Translations under genes and position numbers: made by a program
In this document: positions 21,926 through 32,936 of the stretch, in pieces
Layout of the letters: each line of letters begins with the position of its first letter
How positions within the stretch are numbered: position 1 is the stretch's first letter
Origin: Cristatella mucedo
Taxonomy: Eukaryota; Bryozoa; Phylactolaemata; Cristatellidae
Length of the DNA: 62,000 bases
Direction: 5' to 3'
NCBI GenBank assembly: GCA_009760855.2
Contig: WPIO01000171.1
Coordinates: 500,001-562,000, forward strand
Notes under the pieces: model-generated
What the model saw: only the letters and a program-made list of their open reading frames with translations
What the model was told of the DNA's origin: nothing
Database searches by the model: none

Positions 21926-22389
21926 GCCTCCCTCGAGGTGCCGCTCGCGTCTGCTTTCGGACCAGATCTGCAATGTGAGCTGGTTCAGACGTTAGCCACG
22001 TGCGTTTGCAATAGCGACCTAACATTAGCCGTATGCAGAGTGCAAGAGGAAGAGCAGATTGCTTAATGCTTCATGTCTACCGCTACGGCTGTGGGACTGT
22101 AGTTAACTCCGTGGCTGCTTGTACTTGGCTGATGCACACAATGGCCTTCACGTGCGCGGCTTTCACTGTGGGGAGTCGCTTAGCAAGTGTGCATGCTCAC
22201 TTGCATATGAGTGAGTAGTTCATTTGCTTAATGTCATTCAAAGCTCAAAGCTACACTTTAAAGGGTGCAGCTTTGAACAGCAGCATGGCTGCATACGATG
22301 ACAACAACTGTTATTGGAAATCCCTTCAAACACTGTGACTGAAAACTTCGCCAGGTAATAAGCAGCCGGTATTCTGGGCAATACATTTC
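21926..22389. other. Unique DNA
   Basis: No recognisable feature. Confidence 0.5.
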
Positions 22390-22870
22390 ATTCTAAATGC
22401 AGACAATAACCAAGTGAAGGACAGGCTAGTGAGGGGCAGAACATTGAAGTCGAGATGCTGCTTGCTGGTACGCAAATGCAGATTGTTGAGAAACGGGCAA
22501 TGTGGCAGTTGCCATGTTCGCGACCGACAAGTATAGCTACAGAGTGGCCTTATTGCAAAGGCAAGAAGATCTAATAGTAGTGAGCTGCAGAAGCCTAGAT
22601 TAAAAATCACAAATGCACGGATTAGATGATCTGTGGTACTCCTCTCAAAGCAGACTCAAATTTTCGCATTGCTATCGATGTTAAAGTAGGTTGACTTGCC
22701 TGATTTGGTCACCTATTGAACCATCACTTTGAAAGCAGGCACCCAAATTTAAAAGCAGACGCTCAAATTACCAGCCCATTTGAGGGTGAGGCTTTCAAAG
22801 TAGCACTAGGTTTTTCTATAACAGGCAAGTAGGTTTTATCATCATTCAATTTGGGAACGTTTGATGCGTT
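22390..22870 (-). mobile_element. Old LINE-I-like fragment
   Basis: GTGGCAGTTGCCATGTTCGC and GACCGACAAGTATAGCTACA align with the minus-strand RT-downstream region of LINE-I. Near 22842-22862 TCATCATTCAATTTGGGAAC matches the NFLKLNDDK region. Many substitutions and indels; older than the copies at 44377 and 59600. Confidence 0.65.
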
Positions 22871-23032
22871 TCGAATGGAAATTTTAATAATCCAGACTGA
22901 ACTTTGACTTATGCGAGCTTGACCTGCTAGGAGAAAGGAAAGAATCAACACGGAAGTCGATATGTGAGTAATCAGCATAATTATCAAAGCTTGCACAATA
23001 CTTGCACACTTACATAGGCAAGAGGAGTATTA

Positions 23033-23105
23033 CTACTAATTATAATACATTTTGTATAGCTCCATCAGATGACTTAATCTCTTAATTTCTTGGGCTCTTT
23101 ACCTA
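23033..23105 (-). mobile_element. Decayed LINE-I/SINE-A-type 3' end
   Basis: ATTATAATACATTTTGTATA, GCTCCATCAGATGACTTAAT and CTCTTAATTTCTTGGGCTCT. It could belong to either family, because no head is seen. Confidence 0.55.
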
Positions 23106-23199
23106 TGCCGTAAGAAAGCATGATCAAATAGCTAGTGATAACATGTACAACAGTGTCAACCAGCATAACACGGATTGAGGTAACATGCGCAGTGTGCAA

Positions 23200-23870
23200 C
23201 ATGTTAAGAGTATAGATTGCAAAAAAAAAGCTGACCAAGCAGCGATCCCTGCGGGAATCTCATTCTGTTTAGGCTCATCTGATATCCTCTGCCTGTTAAG
23301 ATTAAGTCTTTGAGAACTCTTGCTGTAATATTGCAGATACCAAGACAATATGATGGGTGCTCAAGAAAAACTTGGCAATCAACGGTATCAAAAACTGCTG
23401 AAAGATTCAGTAGAACAAGCAGAGAAACTCTACCAGTTAGTAGGTTTCCTGAGCAGGTCGTACTACACCAGCAGCGGTGCTGACTAAGTGGAACAGGGTT
23501 TGATACAAGAGTTGACATACAAGACATAGAAAAAATACAGATATAAGCTATAATTGTTTGTTATAGAAGTTTTGGCATAGGAGTTTAACTGATCTGCCAC
23601 AGCTTTTGCGTTCTATTGTCTCGGATAGAATGACAGTTGGAATAATGGGCTGAAGTTTTCAGTCCATGGTCCAGCATCGACTTGTTAATGACTGACCTGA
23701 CAGTAGCCTCACCAAAAGATTCTGAGGCAGAGCACAGGGCAAAAATAAGATATTAGATTTACTTTGTTAATTACACCAGCAGATGTATGCATCTCGGGTG
23801 AGGGAACAGTAGTGGAGATACAGCCTAGAGGGCTGGCAGCCTTCTTTAACTGGGAGAATTACTTCGAAAT
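23200..23870 (-). mobile_element. Old LINE-I RT fragment
   Basis: The minus-strand frame at 23204-23527 contains VSLLVLLNLSAVFDTVD (RT motif A) and FPQGSLLGQLFF (motif B). Upstream, 23560-23760 retains matches to the RPVSLLPF region. The codon equivalent to the shared LINE-I stop is TAT (Tyr) here. Confidence 0.75.
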
Positions 23871-23895
23871 AAGGTCACATGGGATACATGAATAC

Positions 23896-24060
23896 GAGCT
23901 GATTTAACAGCCTCTTTTTGTATAGCCACAGAAGGGCCTTTACGGCTATCACCACCGCTTGCAGTGGCGATAAAGGATTGCCCACCGCAGAATTCGAACC
24001 CACGACATCAGGAACGAGGTCGTGAAAAACATCCTTCTTACTTAGTGTGCCATCACGGCT
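23896..24060 (-). mobile_element. SINE-B copy
   Basis: Near-complete: AGCTGATTTAACAGCCTCTT at one end, GAATTCGAACCCACGACATC over the B box, CTTAGTGTGCCATCACGGCT at the other. Confidence 0.9.
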
Positions 24061-24094
24061 CGCCAACGTTGACAGGAATCAATGGAAACCTACA

Positions 24095-24283
24095 ATCTAC
24101 TCATTACCTCAACTGCTCTCCTGAATCTGCTATGCTTCCTACTTTCTCTTTATTGCGCGAGACGAAGTCTGTTGGCTACCGAATGCGTACCGAAAGCCGC
24201 TTTGGCTGTGACTGCGATATACAAAGCTCTCTTGCGTAACACCCACATAGCCTTTATGACTGTGGAGTTACAGACAGAGATAC
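24095..24283 (+). mobile_element. LINE-II 3' end
   Basis: CTACTCATTACCTCAACTGC, GCGAGACGAAGTCTGTTGGC, and CGTAACACCCACATAGCC ending GAGTTACAGACAGAGATACA. Confidence 0.88.
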
Positions 24284-24854
24284 AAAATGAGATAGGCTTC
24301 AAGTGAACATGGACGACAAGCAAGGGACAGAAGGTAGAGAGTTCAGTGGGGATTTTACTTTGGGGATGCACTCTCTGATCTAATTTATATTTCTGACAGA
24401 GAAGCTAGAGAAAACGGTAATGTTAGATGGCCACTAGCATTGCTAGGTAGGATGCTGATCTGGGAGTGTTTAAGGATATGGTTGATGACAGCATCATTTT
24501 TTGGATTGTGCATGGGACGTTTCCATTTTGCTTTTGCAAAAGCTAGACTTAGCTGTAGCTATGTTTGATGTGTAAGATTTGCAATGATCCTTGTATGCCA
24601 GCGGATTCGGAGCTAGTCCTTGACCTTTTGCACGGTTTCCCAGCTTGAGCTTAGTTCTTGAGCTTAGAGCAAGAGAACGAGTAATCAGTGGCAGACAGAT
24701 TAAATAGTACATCGAAACATGGAACATGGAACATAGCAAGAAACATAAAAATCGATATACGGAACGTAGCAAGTGAGTTCCAATTAGGTTGTATAGCTAA
24801 CCATTTGAAGTAGTCATCACTACTGAAGTATTCAGACCCGCTCAAAAATGCCAT
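24284..24854. other. Unique DNA
   Basis: No recognisable feature; short frames only. Confidence 0.5.
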
Positions 24855-26200
24855 CGCACAGCAGAGCAACGCTCCTTGTTCTGCTGGATCTCTCGGCAGC
24901 ATTTGATACCATTCACCAACAAGACCTCATTGAGCGTCCCAATCTGGCCCGGGCATCTCTGGTGCTGCACTGCCATGATTAGTATGGTTACCGTGCCTAT
25001 ACTAGTGGCACATATCCCAGCATTGAGATATGAGCATGCAGCAGTCATTCAAGGAGCATTTTAAAGAACGGGATACACCGTAGATCTGTGGTTTGCCTAC
25101 TTCTTTTCTTTTCCCTATTTAGGCTCCTTCCTTTTACTGACGTAATCATCAAATACAATCTCGGCTTTCATTTATGCAAAGATTAGTCATAAGATTGTAC
25201 TCACGTGCTTTGATTCTCCTTTCCGCCTTCCCGTGGGTCAAATCCTTAACTCTGTTGCACAATACATTTAGGACTTTTTCTGCATTTGGATGACATCAAA
25301 CTTGCTCAAATTAAATGATGATACAGTCAACTTAATAGAAAGGGGAGAGCTCAGCTTGTGCATATACTCACCGGTGTCCTCTTCGAGCGTGACCATTCAC
25401 TTGCCGACCACACCAGCCGAAAGCCGCTTAGGCTGTGAATGCGCTATACAAAAAACTCTCCTGCGTAACAGCCTCATAGCATTTGTGGCTTTGTCGAGTT
25501 GCAGACGGAGATACATTGCATTACATTACATTTCAAGACTGCCGGCGTTCAGCTAGGTAAAGTTAAAAAAAATTGGGCCTGCTTAGACAAGGAGGCCAGA
25601 GCCAATGCGGTCCATTTTTGACAAACACGTCTTGACTGCTGTAGCTCAATGCTCACAGGTCTTCCCGTCTGTGCAATGACCAAAAGGAGAGCTACAGTTG
25701 GTGCAAACATCTACCGAATTGCATTGCGTTTCAGCTATCCGCACTGGTTTTCAGTCAAGCAGCGTCTTTACATCAACAAGGTTCTGTCACTCCCTTTTAG
25801 GTCATTTCCTTCTCTTGCTGCAGCCTACATACCGGAACTACTTGCCAATTAGGCCAAGCATTGTATCTCCACTCTCCTGAGTCAAGTCGCATAGCTATAA
25901 CTCGAGCCAACCTCAAACACTCTGAAGACCATGCCTTTAGCTCGAATGCTTCCAAAACCCTGGAACTCTCTCCCGACTAACGTTGTATAATCCTCTGACT
26001 TGACATTTAAAAAGAATTTTAAATGCACCTGTTCCTCGCAGTTGTTTGCTCTGCATTCGTGCGAATTGTTCCCTATGTGCTTAAGAAATCTGACAATGTG
26101 CATGCTACCACTAACCAATTTGCACACTTCTTGTACTGCATTTATAAATTGCCAAATGAAGATTTAGTTCTCTGAAGGTGCTATGCAAATTTCCAAGAAT
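24855..26200 (+). mobile_element. Old LINE-I copy, RT to 3' end, fragmented
   Basis: [19 protein letters not shown] is readable near 24870-24930 (RT motif A). Motif C is lost. Near 25620-25880 the RT-downstream region is recognisable (SYPHWFSVKQRLYINKVLSL), then a degenerate 3' end AAATGAAGATTTAGTTCTCT followed by GAAGGTGCTATGCAAA. A LINE-II 3' end lies within it at 25418-25532. Frame disrupted many times. Confidence 0.75.
25418..25532 (+). mobile_element. LINE-II 3' end inside an old LINE-I
   Basis: CCGAAAGCCGCTTAGGCTGT and GAATGCGCTATACAAAAAAC, then GAGTTGCAGACGGAGATACA and TTGCATTACATTACATT: a good example of the pentameric LINE-II tail. Confidence 0.85.
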
Positions 26201-26914
26201 ATTTTAACTATTATCACTACCTTGATACGCCTAGGGGCCACACTGAAAAGTAGGTTGCCCGATTGCTTGCTGCTGGGGGGGGGGGGTGGCAGCTGAATAG
26301 AGACGCCGAGCAGCTGGGCAAGCCAGACACGCCCACATTCCTTCTACCGCTGGTTGCACGGCCGCTTTCGCCGCGAGGCGCCTCGGGCTCCGGAACCACC
26401 GGACAGCTGGTTGCTTTCGAATGCAGTCGTGCACGGCTGCCAGAGAGAGGCGCGCCGGAAGCTGCTTTAGCTGCCGGGGACGCAGCATTCAAACGTTCAA
26501 ACGTGCTCCCCTGCTGGTGGGGACAATGCATCCCTTGTCTAGGTTTCCCTCTGCAATGGACTGTGACACCTGGAAACTGGCGGCTGAACTGCATTGCTCC
26601 TGGCTGGACTCGGCCTCCCTGTGTGGTCTGCAACCAGAAAAGATATCTTCCGGAATGGGCGTATGACGGGATGGCCCAAAATACAAATAACATGGGTCAT
26701 CGCCGTGACGACCTCTTTTTTTGTTGAGCTTACCCCACCGAGTCATCTTTTATTTCCTTTTAGGGATATCACTGGGAGAAGATACGAGACTCACAGAGCC
26801 TCATCCTAGGCACTGCCGCAGAGTGGATCTTCATGTACAGTGTGTAGGGGTAGCTAGGCGGTTCGGTCCTACACTTGGCGTGCAGCAGGCCCCGAGAAAA
26901 GGTGGCTAGCTTGG
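26201..26914. other. Unique DNA with poly-G run and an unsupported frame
   Basis: A G homopolymer lies at 26275-26286. A plus frame at 26263-26727 (154 codons) and a minus frame at 26217-26693 (158 codons) overlap almost fully; neither has a recognisable domain or codon evidence I can defend. Confidence 0.45.
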
Positions 26915-26994
26915 CACGGCACGTCCGTAGGCGCGGCATCACCGATGCTTCCAGAAAGGAAACGTGGAGCTGCCGTGCCTATGGACGTGCCGTG
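26915..26994. repeat. 24-bp imperfect inverted repeat, 32-nt loop
   Basis: 26915-26938 (CACGGCACGTCCGTAGGCGC...) pairs with 26971-26994 with two mismatches. A GCTTCC-GAAAGGAA phrase occurs in the loop and again just after the right arm. Hairpin size is miRNA-precursor-like, but nothing shows transcription. Confidence 0.85.
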
Positions 26995-27021
26995 AACTTC
27001 CTGAAAGGAAGCTTTGATGAT

Positions 27022-27122
<101 letters not shown>

Positions 27123-27196
27123 GCAGCCGGTGCTGCATTCGCGGCTATCGATTGATTAGTTTCTACACGAATGCCTTTTAAAACAGCAGCACCACA

Positions 27197-27358
27197 TACT
27201 GAGGCCCCTCGTCCTCAGCCTACGGGTGAGACCCTCGCAGTGCCGGAGTCATCGGTTCGAGTCCTGCCACGGGCAATCCTGTATTGGCCCATGCAAATGG
27301 TGCTGAGAGCTGCCAAGGCTCTTCCGTCGAGGCTATATAAGCAAGGCACTTGAATTAA
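27197..27358 (+). mobile_element. Diverged SINE-B-like copy
   Basis: CAGCCTACGGGTGAGACCCT in the head, a good B box CGGTTCGAGTCC, GGGCAATCCTGTATTGGCCC in the body and AAGGCTCTTCCGTCGAGGC near the 3' side. The palindrome is lost and the end differs. Confidence 0.6.
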
Positions 27359-27499
27359 GCCAAGCTTCAGCTTTACTTTCACCAGGTTCTTCTTTCGGTA
27401 GATACTGAACGTAAAGTATGTCGGCATCAATGTAATAAGAAAAAATATCTGCAAGCAATAAACTAACATGAAGAATATAATTTTTAGATTATCAGGTAG

Positions 27500-27700
27500 T
27501 TATGCATTTTCATTTCTTAGTCAGCATATTCTCGACTAGCCAGATGCTTGAAATGTATGCTGACCCCTAATCACGTTATATGTTGTTTATTAAGCATGAT
27601 ACAACTCACCATTCGATCGTGTTTCCTTTGCAGAAAATGTACAGCGCCTAGAAAGAGATCGAGTTCTCTGAGGGTTCGTTATCGAGTGCATTATTATTAA
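27500..27700 (+). mobile_element. LINE-I 3' end
   Basis: ATTCGATCGTGTTTCCTTTG, CAGAAAATGTACAGCGCCTA, then GAAAGAGATCGAGTTCTCTG and an ATTATTATT tail. The 5' boundary is not sharp. Confidence 0.8.
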
Positions 27701-28368
27701 AAATAATCCCCAAATCGTACCCACATGCTATGCAGGTACTCCATAAAATATACAGATACATGCTTGTGGAATACCCCCCCCCGTCGATACGCACGTCCTA
27801 ATACTACGATGCTGACCCTCAGGGCGTGACGTAGACCATTGGTCTGGCCACAATCAAGGCTCAGTCCGTGCGCTGACTATCAAACTGCTTGCATTTGACT
27901 CAAGTCCTTCGGCATTCCCAGAACTACAGGCTCGCTACAACGGCTGCTGCAGCGGCAGCAGCCTAGAACGGTGGCTGCACTCTACATCACTATCCGATCA
28001 CAGGCCGATTTTCTCCTCAGAGAGCTGCTCTTGCAGCTCCGCAGCTCCCAGCTGCTTTATTGCCTATTGTCTATGCAATAGCTGGCGAGCTGTGAGTTGC
28101 TATTTACGCCCAGTCAGCCCAGTCGGCTCAGTCAGCACGTCGCTCACTTCATGTAAGTCACACGCAGTATCTCGTAAGGAGCTGCGGCAGCTGAGTGTTG
28201 ACACTTGACGATGCTGTTCAGGGTAGCCACGCGTGTGACTGTGCTGATTGCGATCCGGTCGGGCTCTATTTTCGCGACAGGCTGACGGCAATAGAAAACG
28301 CCCACTGGAGATTCGTCTGCAACGTTGCAGCGTGAAGTAGAATGCCTTAGTGCAGATCGGCATTGCTA
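27701..28368. other. Unique DNA
   Basis: Contains a poly-C run near 27773-27782 and a 9-bp hairpin GGCTGCTGC/GCAGCAGCC near 27942-27963. No gene recognised. Confidence 0.5.
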
Positions 28369-28515
28369 CGCAGCTGGTTTGGTCCAGCGGTTAAGGTGCT
28401 CGCCCCGAGCAAGGTCTGGCTCAGGAGGTCGTGGGCTTGAGCCCCGAGGTGTATGTTAAGCGCCTGAATAGAGATTAAGATCTTCTGGGGCGCTATACAA
28501 ATGAATTATATATTG
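28369..28515 (+). mobile_element. SINE-A copy
   Basis: GCTGGTTTGGTCCAGCGGTT (A-box region TGGTCCAGCGG), GAGGTCGTGGGCTTGAGCCC, then GCGCCTGAATAGAGATTAAG and GGGGCGCTATACAAATGA, and a short ATATATTGTATATATA tail. Confidence 0.9.
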
Positions 28516-28696
28516 TATATATACGCAGTGCTGATCTGCCGCAATCAGGCTTGCCCTTACGATACGAGGCGGTGTGAGTGCAGATACAGGCCTGCTTCTA
28601 TGGGCTGCACAGAGGGGCATCAGGCCGGCACAGTGGCTGCAGAGGCAGCCAATCCACGACCTGGCGTATCGCACCAGCAGTGCAACTAGAATCTAG

Positions 28697-28697
<1 letters not shown>

Positions 28698-28733
<36 letters not shown>

Positions 28734-28753
28734 AGAGAGAGAGGCAGAGAGAG

Positions 28754-28798
<45 letters not shown>

Positions 28799-28850
28799 GA
28801 GAGACAGGGAGAAAAGAGAGACGGAGACAGAGAGAGAGAGAGAGCGATAG
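28698..28850. repeat. (GA)n-rich tract
   Basis: GA dinucleotides with GAAAA, GGCAGA, GATTGA and GATCGA interruptions. Confidence 0.93.
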
Positions 28851-30782
28851 AAATGAACGCGTGCTTGGTTAGCAAAATGGGACATGTTTGTGAAAGAAAT
28901 CTTCATACTAAACTTGTGGGTGAACCAGTCAATATCGTGTTATTTAATGGTTGTTTACAGTTTACCAGCCGACGGGGCACCGGTCAGCTTGATTGCCCGA
29001 TCGAGCTCGAATCATGACTCCCACAGGTGGCTGCCCTATAAGTGTTGAGGTTGGAGCTGGCAGCGAAGGCATCCTCTGCCTCTGCATTTCTCTGGCTCGT
29101 ACGAGTTGTCTGCGAGCACATGCCGCGATATTTTCGGCTGTCGTCTAACGGAAAGTATTGGCAAATGCTCATCTTACATCAACCTTAAAGCTGTTAGTTA
29201 TAAGCACTTTTTTGGACCATCGTGCTCGCGGAATGATCGCTGTACATCGTTAGCGTCCTTATTGCTAATTTATAGCACTAACGGACCTGTTGAATGCAAA
29301 GCAAGCGGAGTTTTAATGCAATGCAGCCAGAGCGTGAAGCATTTTAAAGTAGCACGTGACGTACTTTAAAGCATCACGTGATGTATTTTCTAGTGCCTAG
29401 CGATAGTTGTCAATACCATTCCGAATTTCAAATGCATGTGAACACAATACAAATCCACTCAAATACAAAAAATATCAAACAATATAATATCAAATAAAAT
29501 AAAATCATATGAAATTCCCAAATCCACAATACAAACCCACACAAATGCACTCAAGAAACTGTCTTGCTTTTTGGCACATTGCCCAACTCTTCAAGATATC
29601 CTTATTTTGGGTCTTTGCAATTGCACTCGCTTTGACGACGCCTTACGATGGCACCGCTGGGCAAAACTCGTTTTTCAAAGCAAGTAGTTACAAGCCTGCG
29701 GCCTGTTTAGATTGCGTTGGGTCCGCCCGACTTTTTCCGACACTGACAGCGAGAATGTGCACCCACTGATTGGGCACGCCACCACCAAGAGTTCCGCCGC
29801 CGAGTGCCTCAGGCAGCGCTCCAGCTTCCAGCATTTGGAAGTCGATGGCGCCTGTCTGAGCTGTCTTTTGTTGTGAGCGACTGCTCGAACAAACTGAACA
29901 GATAGCGATCGTGCTCAGCCTGGACGTAAGCTGTGGATCGTTGCTTACAAGACGCCGGGTAATGCTAGTAATAGCTTTCTTCAAAAAAGGGCCTAGCTGC
30001 TGCGACCAGTGGTTGCGGATTTATACACATAATATGTATCGTTGACTGGGGGGGGGATTCGCCGAGGTGAATAGTACTTGGTGATTACCCCGACGTTGAT
30101 GAACTTGTTGCCTTTCTTACAAAGGTGCTAAAAATACAGCTCGGCTTTCAGCAGGGATGCAACAATCACATCACTCTTCTTAGCTTAGCTTGGGTATTTT
30201 GAAAGTTTTTTGAGCACTAGCCATGAGTGTAACCTTGTATCTGCAGTCTCTATGAGTTTCACCGTAGGCAGTATTCCGCCTGAGAAAAAGGAATTTACGC
30301 AAGAGCCGCAGTGAACATTCTGCAACAGAATAGCTTGAGGAGGCCAGAGCTTGCCATTTGACAGTGTTTCCTTGGGTGGCTCTTGAAGCTGACGTGTTTT
30401 GCCGAAATCTCATTTGTCAGACGAATGCCATGCTTTTCCTGCAGCATGTGTTTGCATCGTGGCAGGAAACTATTCCTCTGGAAAGTGCTGCACCATATTT
30501 GTCCTGCATGTTTGTGGCGGGTACCGAGAGAAATGTAGATTTTTTTATCCAAATGGTCAGCGATGTAACTGTCGCGTCGTCTTATGTGATGCGCCTGTCG
30601 GCTGAAGCGCTATATCGTTTCACTAGCAATATGCAAACCTAGTTGTACTACCAAACCATGTTAGCGATGCCGATTGTACGCCCGCTACGCAGCTGATAAA
30701 TTGTCGGCATGTACCACAGAGACTGGGCTTGATGCAATGCTAAGAGTTGGGCATGGGTGACACCAAGACTAACTGGGGGACT
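28851..30782. other. Unique DNA, no gene supported
   Basis: Holds two CACGTG-centred palindromic stretches near 29350-29385, an AT-rich AAATACAAA/AATATCAAA patch at 29440-29520, and a G run near 30045-30054. The frame at 30358-30642 (plus, 94 codons) has no domain that I recognise. Confidence 0.5.
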
Positions 30783-30793
30783 ACGGTGACTAC

Positions 30794-30909
30794 ATGGTAT
30801 TACTCACTAATCAATTGCATTTCCCTTTGCAGAAAATGTAAAGCGCCTAGAAAGAGATTGAGTTCTCTGAGGGCTCTTTATCAAGTGCATTATTATTATT
30901 ATTATTATT
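30794..30909 (+). mobile_element. LINE-I 3' end with 11-bp target-site duplication
   Basis: A 116-bp copy: AATCAATTGCATTTCCCTTT, the stem-loop GCGCCTAGAAAGAGATTGAG ... and (ATT)n. ACGGTGACTAC occurs directly upstream (30783-30793) and directly after the tail (30910-30920), the signature of target-primed insertion with extreme 5' truncation. Confidence 0.93.
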
Positions 30910-30979
30910 ACGGTGACTACGGTGACTGGGTGAGAAGGCTGCAATGCTGTATGTGGCCATCAGCTGTGGCCATCAGTTC

Positions 30980-31143
30980 ATGCTTATTCAACAGCCTCTT
31001 TTGTAGAGCGACAGAAGAGTCTCTACGGAAATTCACACCGCTTGCAACGGCAGTAAAGGATTGCCCACCACAGGATTCGATCCCACGACCTCGGGACCGA
31101 GGTCGTGAAAAGCAACCACCTTACCCAGTGTGCCATCACGGCT
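30980..31143 (-). mobile_element. SINE-B copy with intact 24-nt palindrome
   Basis: CACGACCTCGG-GA-CCGAGGTCGTG at 31084-31107 is perfect. The B box reads GGATCGAATCC on the minus strand, and the 5' end is AGCCGTGATGGCACACTGGG. Body and 3' end agree with the family. Confidence 0.9.
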
Positions 31144-32771
31144 CACCTAAGGAGGGCGCTTCATCGCCTGACAAGACTACGAGGAAACGGCGCAGGAAAC
31201 GAGCGGCTGTGAAGCTTCTTTTCTTCCTTTCTGTAAAATTAAATTGTCTGTTCAATTGCAATCCTCACCGCTTCGATTGTCTCGCTGCTACGCTAAAAAA
31301 ATTTCGAAGGTTACTAGCCAATCCAAAGGTTCCACAGGCTGTCACACAATCCTGCAGCACTGAATGGTACACGAGTTTCAGAATGTGAGAATGTGGCTTA
31401 GAATTCCCATGCGTGGTAGCATATGACAAACAGTATGTTGCAAGTACTCTTAAAGAATAGCACGACCCAAAGAGATGGCAGTCCGTTCGCTAGCAAACTT
31501 AACGAACATCGGATTTGAATAGCTCGCAAAAGACGCTGGATGGCTCTTTAGCAGCTGATTGGTTCGGGAATGGCAGGAGTGTAGCTGAAGTAGGCATTGG
31601 CAAGATGGCGCTGCCATCGGGAACTGAAGGGGTGAGTCTTTCGAGGACAGCATGACTGGCGGTTCTCTGAGGGCGCTTTACAAATGTATTAGTTTTATTA
31701 TCATTATTATGTTTAACTGTGCGCCACCCGGGCTTTCTTGTGTCGTATGTATCATGGGATTTCTTCTGCAGCTTGCGGATACTCTAAGACAAGGGCGACT
31801 TCAGTTGCATTGACGCCGAACCGATGCTTGGCCACAGTCGACCGTCGGCCATCTGTCGATTTTCAGGTGCGAGATAAAAGCCTCCGTCAAGGTCAGAATC
31901 TGAGAGGGTCGCAATCTGTACGTATCATTGGTAAGAGGTATTATGCGCTTTATGTTCGCGGGGAAAAGTTTTTGCTTTAACTAGGAAAGGGAAATACTAT
32001 TCTTTGTTGAAAGTCGGGCATCTACTTGTACTCTTTACGAATCAGCTGACGTAATATCTTTTCCAACAGTATTAATGAAGAAATCCAGACTTAAGCCGGA
32101 AAGGTAGAAATCCAAAGCTGAAATGTGCTTTACGGTGATATTCTGCAGCCAATTTGATGGCGGCCTGAGTGCTGGGATTTCTTAACAAAAGCGACTAGCG
32201 AAAAAACTTCGCTCCTCCATGGATGAGGGAAATAACTTTTAACCTTTAACCTTTACAATAACTTTTGAGCGAACTTAGAAGCTCATGCGAATAGGCATCT
32301 GCCTAGAAGAAATTTCCCTATCAAACATTTTAGGTAGATTCTAGAGGCTTCTTACCGAAAAAGTACAGTGCCATGCTCGTAGACATTGGTTACATAAGCA
32401 CAACAATCGTACTAGTGGCATGGCAGTGCTGTCAGACATCAATTAATTTAGTAACGCATTTTTCTGACTGCCCAAGCCATTTTGCCGATTTAAACCTTGC
32501 AAAGAACTCAAGATTTGCCTTTTATCATCTTAGTATTTTTGTTTGTCCTCTATCGATGTGGCGGTTATGTGATGTAGCTCCATATAGTGCAGCACCTAGC
32601 GGCATCTATGGTGGCATGAGTGTGGCCACTAAGAAGGCGTACTAGTATGCACTATCGTCCTAGCATAGTATCGTACTTGTATCTGAAGGAAAGGTAAATA
32701 ACAACCAAGCTAAAAAGCATTGGTAACCAGGAGTCTGCTGAGGGCAATGCTGAGACAGCTATGGTACTTGA
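31144..32771. other. Unique DNA, no gene supported
   Basis: Contains a short LINE-I end (listed) and a small TTTAACC repeat near 32237-32252. Frames at 31738-31980 and 32373-32645 (plus) are short with no recognised domain. Confidence 0.5.
31664..31708 (+). mobile_element. LINE-I tail scrap
   Basis: GGTTCTCTGAGGGCGCTTTA, then CAAATGTATTAGTTTTATTA: the 3' half of the stem-loop and a decayed tail. Confidence 0.7.
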
Positions 32772-32936
32772 ACTTAAGTGGCACAGTAGGTAAGGCGGTT
32801 TCTTTTCACGACCTCGATCCCGAGGTCGTCGGTTCAAATCCTGCGGTGGGTGATTCTGTATTGCCACTCTGCAAGCGGCGATGATAGCCGTAAAAGCTCT
32901 TCTGTCGCTATACAAAAGAGGCTGTTAAATCAGCTA
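32772..32936 (+). mobile_element. SINE-B copy
   Basis: Plus orientation: AAGTGGCACAGTAGGTAAGG head, CACGACCTCGATCCCGAGG palindrome, B box CGGTTCAAATCC, and GCTATACAAAAGAGGCTGTT with AAATCAGCT at the 3' end. Confidence 0.9.

Noticed and set aside
30980-31143. tRNA gene in the SINE-B heads
   Set aside because: Good B boxes, but they are followed by a repeated SINE body and an extra palindrome instead of a tRNA 3' half.
32237-32252. Telomere-like TTTAACC repeats
   Set aside because: Only two units, not a known telomeric array.
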